64,000 nt of DNA from Ligustrum vulgare (lineage: Eukaryota; Streptophyta; Magnoliopsida; Lamiales; Oleaceae): NCBI GenBank assembly GCA_963555705.1, contig OY743189.1:7829501-7893500 (forward strand). The letters are read 5' to 3'. Positions 23,567 through 34,332 of this stretch are shown here, piece by piece; position 1 is the first letter of the stretch, and each line of letters starts with the position of its first letter. The notes beneath the pieces were generated by a model. It made no database searches and was not told where the DNA came from. It saw nothing but the letters and a program-made list of their open reading frames with translations. The position numbers were made by a program, and so were the translations under genes.

Positions 23567-25189
23567 ATGAAGAATCAAAGCATTTGTTCCCTTTCATTTT
23601 CTCTTCTTCTGATCTTTTCGTTGTCAACGGCAGTTTCTTCCGATGGACATGATGATTTTCTTCAATGTATGTCCCTTCAATCAAATAATAACACTTCCAT
23701 TTCCAATGGTATTTATACTCCAAACAACAATTCATACTCATCCATCCTAAATTTCTCCATACAAAACCTTCGATTCACTTCGGAAACGACACCTAAACCA
23801 TTAGTCATTGTTACTCCCTTTCAAGAATCCCAAATCCAACCTGTTATATATTGTGCGAAAGAAACTGGCAAGCAAATACGGGTTCGAAGTGGTGGCCATG
23901 ATTATGAAGGACTGTCATATACATCGGAAGTCCCTTTTGTCGTCCTTGATTTATTCAACCTAAGGGAAATAAGCGTTGATGCTAAGAACAAAACTGCATG
24001 GGTTCAAGTCGGTTCAACAATAGGCGAACTATACTATAGAATTTCAGAGGAAAGTCAAACCCTAGGGTTTCCTGCTGGTGTTTGCCCTACCGTGGGAGTT
24101 GGTGGGCATTTCAGTGGAGGAGGTTATGGAGCAATGTTAAGAAAATATGGGCTTGCAGCAGATAATATAATTGACGCGCGCTTGGTTGATGTGAATGGAA
24201 GAATTCTAGACAGAAAATCCATGGGTGAAGATCTCTTCTGGGCCATAAGAGGTGGTGGAGGTGCTAGTTTTGGTGTCATTCTTTCTTGGAAGATACGGTT
24301 GGTAGATGTTCCAGAAAAAGTCACTGTGTTTACAATTAACAGGAGCTTGGATCAAAATGCAACAACTATTGTTCACCGATGGCAATACGTAGCACACAAA
24401 TTCGACGAAGATTTGTTCATTAGAATCCTTATAAGAAGGGTAAATTCAAGTCAAGATGGCAGGAAAACTATACAGGCTTCATTTAATTCATTATTCCTTG
24501 GTGGTGTTGATACATTGATTCCTTTTATGGGACAAAGCTTCCCGGAATTAGGTCTGCGAAGAGAAGACTGCACTGAAATGAGTTGGATTGAATCAATCCT
24601 ATATTTTGCCGGGTTTCCCATAGAATCACGTGATGTCTTGCTGAACAGGACTCAGCCAAACGTACGATACTTCAAAGCAAAATCTGACTACGTTCAGAAA
24701 CCTATTTCTAAGCATGGGCTCGAAGGGATTTGGAATTTGTTTTTTGAAGATGAAGCCGAGGATGCTGAGATGATTTTGAGTCCATACGGAGGAAGAATGG
24801 CGGAAATTTCAGATTCTGCAATTCCGTTTCCTCACAGAGCTGGCAATTTGTACAAAATCCAGCACTTGGTGTATTGGGAACAAGAAGAGGTAGAGGCATC
24901 AGATAAGTATATAAATTGGATTAGAAAGCTTTACAGTTACATGGCTCCATATGTTTCAAGATTTCCAAGGGCTGCGTATATAAATTACAGAGATCTTGAT
25001 ATTGGAGTTAATAATAAGGGCAATACAAGCTATGCACAAGCCAGCATTTGGGGGATCAAATATTTCAAGAATAATTTCAATAGATTGGTTCGTGTGAAAA
25101 CCAAGATTGATCCTACTAATTTCTTTCGGAACGAACAAAGTATTCCTCCCCTCTACTCGTGGTTGAACAAGAATGGTCAACAGGATTGA
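23567..25189 (+). CDS. Berberine bridge enzyme-like FAD-linked oxidoreductase, secreted
   Basis: 540 codons without introns, the normal length and structure for plant BBE-like proteins. Residues 1-25 are a signal peptide (hydrophobic core FSLLLIFSLS), so the product enters the secretory pathway and probably the cell wall or vacuole; several N-x-S/T sites follow. The FAD-binding fold shows RSGGHDYEG with His111 and GVCPTVGVGGHFSGGGYG with Cys173, the two residues that bind FAD covalently on both sides. The BBE C-terminal motif appears at 526-532 (IPPLYSW after NEQS). In the active site, Lys430 and Gln432 (LYKIQH) match monolignol-type members, while true berberine bridge enzyme has Glu at the Gln position. 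Val176, third after the Cys, is typical of oxygen-using members. Substrate unknown: a monolignol glucoside, carbohydrate or alkaloid are possible. It is the only intact host gene seen. Confidence 0.95.
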   Translation: MKNQSICSLSFSLLLIFSLSTAVSSDGHDDFLQCMSLQSNNNTSISNGIYTPNNNSYSSILNFSIQNLRFTSETTPKPLVIVTPFQESQIQPVIYCAKETGKQIRVRSGGHDYEGLSYTSEVPFVVLDLFNLREISVDAKNKTAWVQVGSTIGELYYRISEESQTLGFPAGVCPTVGVGGHFSGGGYGAMLRKYGLAADNIIDARLVDVNGRILDRKSMGEDLFWAIRGGGGASFGVILSWKIRLVDVPEKVTVFTINRSLDQNATTIVHRWQYVAHKFDEDLFIRILIRRVNSSQDGRKTIQASFNSLFLGGVDTLIPFMGQSFPELGLRREDCTEMSWIESILYFAGFPIESRDVLLNRTQPNVRYFKAKSDYVQKPISKHGLEGIWNLFFEDEAEDAEMILSPYGGRMAEISDSAIPFPHRAGNLYKIQHLVYWEQEEVEASDKYINWIRKLYSYMAPYVSRFPRAAYINYRDLDIGVNNKGNTSYAQASIWGIKYFKNNFNRLVRVKTKIDPTNFFRNEQSIPPLYSWLNKNGQQD

Positions 25190-25298
25190 TGATGAAATTA
25201 ATTCTTCATTTATATATTATTTGTAATTCATAAATATGTTGTGTATTGATTTTTATTACTGTGATTTGTACAATATATAAATTGATGTAACTTGTCTC

Positions 25299-25304
25299 AA
25301 TAAA
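25299..25304 (+). terminator. Poly(A) signal of the BBE-like gene
   Basis: AATAAA lies 110 bp after the stop codon, preceded by TTTGTAATTC and TTGTA-type upstream elements. Confidence 0.65.
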
Positions 25305-25421
25305 CATTGTGTCTTAAATGTATGTTTTTAATAAAGTACCATATTTTTAGTAAATTTGAAGACGATATTAATTTTTATTTTAAAATCTTCTTTCTATCTT
25401 CTTTTATTGAATTTATATATT

Positions 25422-25560
25422 CACTACTAAAATCTGGGTTTCATCGACGGATATTTTCCGATGGCTATTGGCACCCACGATAGTCCGAAATTTCCAACGG
25501 ATTCAACTGGTCGTTGAAAACTTTCCAACGGCTTCTACCCGTCATTAGAAAAATTTTCAC
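25422..25560 (+). mobile_element. Possible CACTA transposon 5' terminus
   Basis: CACTACTAAAA at 25422 is followed by repeated motifs of the type CGACGGATATTTTCCGATGG and CCAACGG, resembling CACTA subterminal repeats. It starts about 120 bp beyond the poly(A) signal of the BBE-like gene. No partner end was found. Confidence 0.45.
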
Positions 25561-27350
25561 TGTTTGTTTAGCTCGTATGAAATTTTTTTGTTTACTGATG
25601 GATTTTAGTCCAGTCGGGAAATTTCTTTTATATCTGAGAACTCGCCATTTACCTCACTTCACCAAAAATATCGAGGCCATTCTCTTTGTGTTTAGATTTT
25701 CCATTTTATGTTTTTGATTTTATTTTGCGTTTTCTGTTTTCAGTATTTGTTTTGAGACTCCTGAAAACACGTTCTTTTGTAATTTTGAATATCTGTTTAT
25801 CAAAATACAAAACTATGTTTACTTTTAAATTTCGAGAATCATTATTTTATGATATTTTATCACAAAATTTTGAATATCTGTTTTTCAAAATAGAAAACTA
25901 TGTTTACTTTTAAATTTCGAGAATCATTATTTTTTGATATTTTATATGTAAATTATTGACAAATTTAGGGTACATAAACTAAATTTTATATGTAGCCGAA
26001 TTCAATGTATACATGTTAAAGTTCGTAAATAAAACAATATTTTTTCTCATTACAATAAATCTAAATTAATTTAACTGTAAATAGAAAAATAAAAATAAAA
26101 ATTAAAGATAAGGTCAAATCATTTTACAAATCTAGGATTGGATTCAATCTAAATTAATTTAACTGTGAAATAGGAAATTTTTATATTAAAATTTACAATT
26201 CAATAGCTAAAATATTTTGAATTTGTGATTTTGTTTTATATTGGTCAAATTTTGGAAAATTGGAAATATATATACAATTCGCTCATTGATTAAAATATAT
26301 ATATATGTTTTGCTTATTCTACTAACAGATCAGGGTTTGCTATAGTGGCAAAGTTTTCAAAATTGTGGAGAGGGTGTTGCATTACCAATTGAGCCAGACT
26401 ATTTTTTTTGAAATTGGTCGTGATCCGTGTTTTTGAAGTAAATGCTTGAATTTAAAAACAACAAAACAATATTTCAACATGTTTAGTTTTCTTTGTAATT
26501 TCTTTTTCCATTTTCCACAATGTGCTTTAAAAATAATGAAAGTAAACATGTTTTCGATATTTTTGAAAATCTAAAACTGAAAATGGCTAGAAAACAGTAA
26601 TTAGAATGGGACCTTCATTTCCAGACTTCGTCTTCGATTCCCCCAACTTCAATATTTCTAAGGTAGATAATATATGACTCAAAAAACTTGAAAATAGTTT
26701 GTTGATTTCATTAATCAAAGGTAAACCCCCCCCCCCCCTCCATTTTATTTATTTATTTATTTTACATATTTCATATGTCAAGTTTAATTGCTTGAAATTT
26801 GGATTTTTACTCCATATGCATATCATTATGTAATTCTATTTGTATATATTATGTGTGAAATATATTAAAGTTTGTAGATATATATATGATTTGGTATACT
26901 TATGTATTTTAAATTTAGTATTTGAATATGCATATTAGATTTATTATTTACTAATATATTTATAATAAATTATGAATAGTAATTTGTATTTTAGATTGAA
27001 TATATATTGTAGATTAATTTAATATGTTAATGGTATATTAATTATGATTAGTAACAGGTGATTATGTATATTTGATTAAGTATTAATATGTATTTTTGAT
27101 TGTGTATTACTCATATATAAATAATCAGAGTTTAGTACATTCATTTCAATAAATTATATGAAAAGTTTATGTTTTAATAAATACCAAAAATAGTGCATAA
27201 CAGTGATTACTATTCTGCATTGGAAATGTGATAATTGTGTATCTCACTTGATAATGTGTAGTATGTCGATTGATAAGATATTGTGGTACATGCCTCAAAC
27301 TCTTATGTAACAACTTGGATTGTCTTATAGACCGACGACTGTCATGATCC
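25561..27350. other. AT-rich intergenic DNA with a local tandem duplication
   Basis: A block of about 75-80 bp is repeated in tandem at about 25780-25930 (ATATCTGTTT, ACTATGTTTACTTTTAAATT and AATCATTATTTT recur). A C14 tract lies at 26727-26740. No gene or element boundaries were recognised. Confidence 0.5.
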
Positions 27351-29176
27351 CAAAATTCAAACTAGGTTTTTTCTCTTCTTTTTTTTTTTTTTTTTTTCAA
27401 TTCTGCTGATGGCTATTAGTAACATAAAATGAACTGAAAACATAGCTACAGATAGCTACTAGTAGCGTACTTTCGGAAACATGACACATTTGATACGTTT
27501 ACTAAAAATACAAGGCTCATTTCTTTTCATAAAAATCTACTTATACATTTCAAAATCAATCCCCAAATAGGATTTATCTTTTAAATAATAAAAGAATAAA
27601 ATTTCATTCCAAAATAGTTTTAAATACAAAAAGGGCTTAATCTTTCCTCTATTTTGGTTACTAATAAATACTCTTCCTTCTCGGCCCCATTCTCAATAGG
27701 GAATTCCATACGTCCATTAAATAGATGCTTCATTGCTTAAAAGAGATATGAAACAACTATGAACAACATGGTTCGGTGAATAAAACTTGATAAATGTAAT
27801 AAGAGGTTAATTTCAACATAAAGCGTATGAAGTCATAAAACTTTCTTTAATTTTAAGTATTTTCTCGTCAAACCTTAACTTGAACATAATTCATACACAT
27901 TATCTCTTAACTTTGACATTATATTTCATTTAAGTAAATGAAATCACAATCATATTAACCTATCATTTGATAACAACTTATATCACATTCACAACCTTTA
28001 GTTCAGTATTACTACATTCAAATATACAATATCATATTTGTGGAATGAATGTAATGCATGGTTTGATATGCATAAATGATATGAAAATCATTTTTTTTTC
28101 AATATTTTCTTTCTTTCTCTTTTTCTTTCTTTCTTTGAAAAATGACATGAATGAGAAATACAATATTTTTCTTTTCAAAGGATCTCTTTTCCTTTCTCTT
28201 TAGGTGCCCTTCCCTTATTAGGGTCGTACACCGTGCGCAAAAGTGCTTTCTATAGCACAAGGTCACAATAGTGATCTTTTACACTCACGAATTTGTTAAC
28301 TCGATTCTTCTTCTTCTTTTCTAGAGCACTTGGCTCACGAGTATGCTAGCTCGAATGGAACTTATTCCCATAACAGAAACATATACTTTCAACTCAGCGT
28401 CCACGTCAAGCAGGTTCCCATACACTCTAAATAGGGACATTTTAAAGTTTCAAAATCATTTCTTGAAAACATCATTTGAAAGATCTTATACATAATCATT
28501 TCTTTACATTTTGAAAACACATAATTTGTTCTTTTATGTGAAATGATCATGCATGTTTGTGATGATGAGATAAAATGTTAATCATCAAATATCATGTATA
28601 AGATCATCATTCATTCACATATGCAAACATAATATCGTATCCTTACCCTAACACATAAAAGATCAAGATAAAGTCTTTCACTATAGAATAATGTTCCTAT
28701 GTTTAATAAATAGAATCTTAACCTGTGAGTTACACCCTAGAAGCTGAATTTAATCCTTAACTTAATCAAAATCTTCATTCTAATTTGTAGAAGATAACAT
28801 AATTAAGAAAGTAACTCAAGCAGATTTCTTTTTTTTTTTTTTTTTTACATCACTTATGTCACATCATATTACCCAACTTCAACAACTTCATCTTATAATA
28901 CTATTATAAATTTAGATTCTTACCCCATGAATAATCATCTCCAAACCTGAATTTCTTATACATACATCCTCAAAAGTGTATTTAGACAATAAGTATCAAT
29001 ATCATATGGCTCGAGCACATTACTCATGTTGGCCAATGATAACTACAGTATACAATCTTCCACCTAGGTTGTGTATTCGACATGACAACTTATTCATAAA
29101 CTTAAAGGTCCAGGAAAAATATTGCTATTTACTTGTGTCCACTAATGAATTGAAAATGTTGTGGAATGACAAATTT
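27351..29176. other. Intergenic stretch, possibly an old LTR fragment
   Basis: TGTCATGATCCCAAAATTC at about 27351 resembles the start of a common plant gypsy LTR class (TGTCACGACCC...). The following kilobase has no open frames and carries T-runs at 27378-27396 and 28829-28846. No matching 3' end or second copy was seen, so an LTR is only a suggestion. Confidence 0.3.
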
Positions 29177-29460
29177 CACTACAATAAAATGAACCTTTTA
29201 CAATGTTCATTGCATGCCGTAAAACTGTTTTTACGGCGTGCGGCTACACAACGTAAAAGTTCATCCCGTAAATATTTACGACGTGCAATGATGCACGCCG
29301 TAAACACCAGTATTTACAGCGTGCGTTATGCACATTGTAAACTCTTACAGCGTGCATCATTGTACGCATTGCATAGATACACGCTTTTTACGACGTACAT
29401 ATTGAACATCGTAAAAAGTCCTGCCTTTTACAGCGTTCATCCCGTATCCCGTAAATTGTT
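29177..29460 (+). mobile_element. CACTA transposon terminus with subterminal repeats
   Basis: CACTACAATAAAA at 29177 is a CACTA terminal repeat. The next 280 bp repeat short motifs on both strands, such as TTTTACGGCGTGC, TTTACGACGTGCA, TTTACAGCGTGC and their complements, the expected transposase-binding subterminal array. It lies just left of the CLASSY-like exons, which may be cargo. A matching right end was not identified. Confidence 0.7.
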
Positions 29461-29666
29461 TTTTATTTTTTAAAAATTATATATATTTAATTTATTACCA
29501 AACAACATATGTTAATTTCAAAACAAAATTATACACATTTATTCATATAAAAATCGCGTTTTACATGAAATCATGAATGCACCACATTGTTTCATACAGA
29601 GGACAAAATAGTTTTACATATCCAACTGTTTATTTAATGATTTTATTACATAGAGGAAGAAGAGTT

Positions 29667-30379
29667 TCACATTTTTTTCAATATATCTTTAGCTCCAATC
29701 ATATGTGAAGCTTTCTCATTCTTCATTATTCGATGAAACAATGCAGCTCGATCTTCTTCCACTATCTCCCTCTGCAATTCATCTTTAATTTTCGGTGCTT
29801 GCCACTTAGAAGGGTCATCAACATGTTCCTCACTAAATATCATACTTAAAACCCACTCCTTCCATGTAGTTCTCTTGTGTTTCTCTTCTTCTAATGTGTC
29901 TGTTGCCAAAAGCTGGTAGACATAAACGACTTTACTCTGACCTAGTCGAAATGCTCGTGCAATTGCTTGCTTACTCTTCGAAGGATTCCATTCTGAGTCG
30001 AGCAAAGTTACTTGTGAAGCAGCAGTCAAGCTAATTCCTTCTGCACAAGCTGTAATCGAAGCGAACATAACCTTAGATAGTCCCCCTGGCTCCTCAAATT
30101 TATCCATTACCCTTCCGCGTTCAAAAAGCTCAATGTCACCTTGAAGAACCAGCACTTCTCAACCCTTTCGCCACCTATAGAGTCGCTCAAACATTTGTGT
30201 AAAAAAATTGATCGGAGCAATATTATGGCAAAATATAAGGAGCTTTCCGTTTCTGAGAAGACATCACGGCAAAAGGCTCATAACGAATCTGACCTTCGAA
30301 CCTGATCTCATATCAAATTTTTGTTGCTCAAGAGCATTGAGGGGATGTAGCTTAATTGAGATAACATGCTCTCAATTTC
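29667..30379 (-). pseudogene. CLASSY-type SNF2 helicase C-terminal fragment
   Basis: On the minus strand, 30155-29667 encodes the helicase C-terminal lobe: GDIELFERGRVMDKFEEPGG, then ASITACAEGISLTAASQV, LLDSEWNPSKSKQAIARAFR and YVYQLLATDTLEEEKHKRT. This order and the tail (TTWKEWVLSMIFSEE, then NEKASHMI) mark the plant CLASSY family rather than generic SNF2 proteins; CLASSY remodellers recruit Pol IV for RNA-directed DNA methylation. Upstream on the same strand, LLIFCHNIAPI and RWRKG are readable in frame with it but a stop follows RWRKG, and an earlier MRSGSKVRFVMSLL piece ends in a frame break. A splice acceptor-like TGCAG precedes it at about 30380. The helicase N-terminal lobe is absent nearby. 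I read it as a captured or decayed gene fragment. Confidence 0.82.
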
Positions 30380-30462
30380 CTGCATGATTAATTTGAATAT
30401 TAAGGCCTTTTCATTTACATAGTTGTGACCATGCACTAAATATGGGATTTGATTTGTCTTAC

Positions 30463-30629
30463 CTCGTCTATTTTATCAGCCTCGTCAGGATTGAAGTTTT
30501 TTATCAATTCGAGGCAAAAGAGAGCACGTCCGTCCGACTTGAATTGACCGGCTTGAACTGGATCTTGTGGGTTAAATGATGATCTCAATTTATTAATGAG
30601 ACCCGTCTTGTTGATCATCACAAGGACAC
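30463..30629 (-). pseudogene. Unrecognised exon-like segment
   Basis: A 167 bp open segment on the minus strand is bounded by an acceptor-like TATAG and a donor GTAAGA directly after codons for DEADKIDE. It reads VLVMINKTGLINKLRSSFNP (first 20 residues) and continues with a normal, non-repetitive amino-acid mix, so it looks like a real exon rather than chance. I do not recognise the protein. It may belong to the same transcription unit as the CLASSY-like fragment 84 bp further on, or be a second captured gene piece. Confidence 0.45.
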
Positions 30630-30639
30630 CTATATAATC

Positions 30640-32526
30640 AAATGTGTCTTCTGTAGTTATTAGATGCTCTTGATCTCTGGAAAATTACCTTCATATTAAT
30701 GTGAAGTTCTCACAAATTAATTTATCAAGTTATTTTTCGAATTTACCGTTAAACATAGCAAAAATTATAGCATTTTAAAATGATCAATTAACAATATATT
30801 TTTTCTTTTCTTTCATTTGGTTAACATTGTGAGCTCAAATTAAGCCATAGTAGAAAGGTCTTGATATAAATATGAAGTTCTTACATAGTACTTTATCGCA
30901 TTATTTTCAAATTACAAAATTATAAACTGTGACAAAAATTATAATCGTTTAAAATGGTCCAATAACAATGTATTTTTCATTTTTCACAATTCAACATTCG
31001 TCTAATTTTTGACATATGCACTTTAGAAAAATTAATTTTTTAGTGCACCACTTCGACAAGTTCATAAAAAACTACAAAATTTTACATTCAAAATCATACA
31101 ACGATTGTTAAAATGAGGCGAATGCACATCTAAAAATAACAACTCATTTTTTAACATTCGTATTGTTACTGGTCCTTAAAAATCTATTTTTCGATTTTCC
31201 TTCCGACTTAAATTTTGTTCCATTTCAAAAATCATGCATGCTTTAAAGGAAATTGAGTTTATAATATATTGTCCAAAGAGTTCACAAAAAGTCAATAAAT
31301 TTGTTTTTGAAATTATATAACAGTTGAGGAATCATATTTTGGAAAAATTTTACTTTTGATTCTTCATATGTAATGTGAATTCTCACACATTACTTTACCA
31401 CATTATTTCGAATTACAAAAATAGTCAATCATAGTAAAAGTTATAGCCATTTAAAGTGATCGCATAACAATATATTTCTCATGTTTTTCTCGAGTCAACT
31501 TCATCTTATTTCAACGAATGCACTCTAAACAAAACTATTTTGTTAATATACCACTTAGAAAAACTCATAAAAACTATAAATTTACATTTTCAAAATCATA
31601 TAACTATCAAAATAAGGCGAACGTGCATAAAAAAAAATTACTGCTAATTTGTTTTAAATATTCTTGGTTATCAGTACTTAAAGAATCTATTTTTCGATTT
31701 TTATTTTATGGGTTACCTTTCATTCAATTTTTAAACCCAAGCACACATTAAACGAAACTAAATTTTATTTACTACTCAAAGAGCTCGCAAAAATCTACAA
31801 ATTCATTTAAGAAATTATAGAACAGCTAATGAAATAAAATTCTCAAAATATTACTTGTGTATTGTTCATATGCAGTAACACTATTACATTCATAATACAA
31901 CATCATTCGTACATCGCATTTATTATTAGACTAGTGCGGCCTGTATGTTGCTTGGAATGCGATAAGAATTGTGTATAAAATAGCGTCAATCCACCACTAT
32001 TGCTATTTTAATTTGCAAAATTGAATGATAACATTTTCAATTAATTGATATTCAAAAGCTTAACGAAAAGCACATGCATATCACAGCAAATAACAATGGA
32101 TTAATTAAATTAATGGATAAAAAAATCTCTAATGATGAAATACATTGTAAATGGATCATTTAAAAAGGCTATAATTTTTTTTATGGTTTAGTAATTCGAA
32201 AATAATATAGCTAAATATTATGCAAATGCTTCATATTGATATTAAAATATTGCTATTAAAACTTTATTTGATCCCTCAAATTTAACCAAAAGAAATAAAA
32301 TGTTAATGAACCATTTAAAACGGATATAATTTTGGCTACAGTTGACGGTTTGTAATTTGAATAATGTGATAATCTTGTTATTATGAATTCATTTGAGTCA
32401 AGAAAGCCAACCAAACGAAGGAAAACAATCACTGACATATGAAGTACATTGTTAATGGATCATCTTAAACGACTATAATATTTGCTGCAAGTAATTCGAA
32501 AATAATATGCAAAAGTTTCATATAAT
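30640..32526. repeat. Dispersed AT-rich repeat units in both orientations
   Basis: Units share a core meaning: AATTCGAAAATAAT, ACGGCTATAATTTTTGCT and GTACATTGTTAATGGATCAT-like phrases. Copies on one strand lie near 30690-30840, 30880-31000 and 31380-31520, and copies in the opposite orientation near 32110-32240, 32280-32390 and 32440-32526, so the region is a loose inverted array around about 31.9-32.1 kb. No open frames and no known element ends were found. Confidence 0.55.
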
Positions 32527-32534
32527 ATTAAGAT

Positions 32535-33365
32535 TAGGTCTAGGCAAAAGAACCGGAACCAGCAGTTCGGTTCGGTTCTTTCAAAATTTTAAACGGTTCT
32601 GGTTCTAAAAATCAAGAATCATTAGGTTTAAGTTCTGGTTCGGTTCTTAGTTCAGAACCAGAACCAAGAAGTAGAATTGATAGTACAAAACACGATTTTA
32701 AAAAAAAAAAAAAAATCATCAATTCTTCATCTTAATGCATGTTATCTAGTCCATTAGTCATTATCAATTATTCAACAACTATTAACTCATCCAACATTCC
32801 AATGACTATATGCAAAACAAGTAATAAACAAAAAATCATAGATCAAAAAATATTTTTCTTTTACTAGTTCTGTCATTCAGCTTTAAGCTTTCAACTGTCA
32901 GTTCTTCAAGAATCAACAAACAATAAATATTCACTTACCATCTTACAATCAGTTGTTATCTTGTTTTCAAGGATTTGTTGGACTTGTGTGACTGTTCCCT
33001 GAAAAGGTGGAGAACTACGAGCATAAATTGAAGAATTTTTAGAAGGAGAACATACACGCGGTGTGGATGAGGAGATACGTTACTGTCTGGAAGGGAGTGA
33101 ATATTTTGATATAAAGGACAAATATGACTGTTGTATTCGCATATTGATCAAAACCGATGACCTTTACCGTCTTACAACTCTTACTAGCCGAAATCTATCA
33201 TTGCTTCATTTATTAAGTTTGGAAATTTTAGTTTAGGAAATTGGGACCAGAACAAGAACCAAAACCAAACGGTTCGGTTCCGATTCGGTTCTTCTCTTAC
33301 AAACGGTTCTTGCTTCGGTTTGGTTCCTTGGGAACTAGAACCATATGAAACCATGCCCACGCCTA
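32535..33365. mobile_element. hAT-type MITE (831 bp) with 8 bp target duplication
   Basis: Ends read TAGGTCTAGGCA on the left and, inverted, TAGGCGTGGGCA on the right. ATTAAGAT flanks it on both sides (32527-32534 and 33366-33373); an 8 bp duplication is the hAT hallmark. Inverted GGTTCGGTTC-rich arms lie inside both ends. There is no transposase frame, so it is non-autonomous. It interrupts one unit of the surrounding AT-rich repeat. Confidence 0.9.
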
Positions 33366-33373
33366 ATTAAGAT

Positions 33374-34332
33374 ATTGGTATTATGACTTTATTTGTGCCT
33401 TCAAAATTAACCAAATGACGAAAAGGAATAAAAAATAACAGAATGTTAAGGAGTCATTTTAAACGGCTACAATTTTTGTTACAGCCGACAATTTTGTAAT
33501 TCAAAAATAATATAGTAAAGTACTAAATGAGAACTTCATAATGATATAAATATCTTGCTATTACGATTTTATTTAAGCCTAGAAAACCAACCGAACAAAA
33601 GAAAAATCACTGAAAGATCAAATACATTATTATCATCTTAAACGGCTTAGGCCCTGTTCTATTTGTTGTTTTGAAGTCGTTTTCTATTTTTATTTTCGAA
33701 AACACTAAAAATGTCTTCTCTTTACCATTTTCGAAAAGGCATTTTGGAAAACAAAAAAAATTTGTACACAAAATGCAAAATGCCCAAAACCTCGTTTTGG
33801 GCGTTTAGTGTGTATTTCAACAAAAAATGTTCAAAATGCGGAAAACGAGTTTTGGGAATTTTTTTTTTTTTTAATTTTTATAGAATTATTCTAGCTTGGA
33901 ACTAAGTCTAAATAAATATTTATTTATTTATTTTTGGAGAATTGTCCTAACTTGGAAGTAAGTTTAAATAAATTTTTATTGAATTCAATATCAACATTAC
34001 AAAAAAAAATTAAGAGAAAATTCTTGTTATATTTCAAAAAATGCATTCATAAATGGATTCTGATGATTTTGAAAGAACTTGCATTTTCTGGATTTTAATA
34101 GAACTAGAGCTTCCTCAAATGCCGAACTTGACCAAGCTATAGACTCTTAATGCTCACATTAGTATGTTGCATGTAGCCATGTTTTCAGTGTATTGTGAAA
34201 GGAAATTTAAATTTGAGTCAATAGTTTTCTGTAAGCAAATTAATTAAAAATAGTTTAAGTAGTATTCTGCAAAATTTCAAACAGAACGTGTTTTCCTGTT
34301 TTTCATTTTCAAAAACAGTTTTCAGAAATGAC
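33374..34332. other. AT-rich repeat continuation and host DNA left of the CACTA element
   Basis: More copies of the repeat core occur at about 33440-33540 and 33600-33650. After 33660 the DNA holds phrases like TTTTCGAAAACAC and GGAAAACGAGTTTTGGG that recur to the right of the CACTA element (38780-38860), showing that both sides were once joined. No gene was seen. Confidence 0.5.

Noticed and set aside
26727..26740. Poly-C runs here and at 61079-61098 as functional motifs
   Set aside because: Homopolymers of this kind are prone to slippage and assembly error; no context suggests a role.
28976..29473. 165-codon plus-strand frame
   Set aside because: Its second half is the CACTA terminal array read in one frame and its first half has no family signature.
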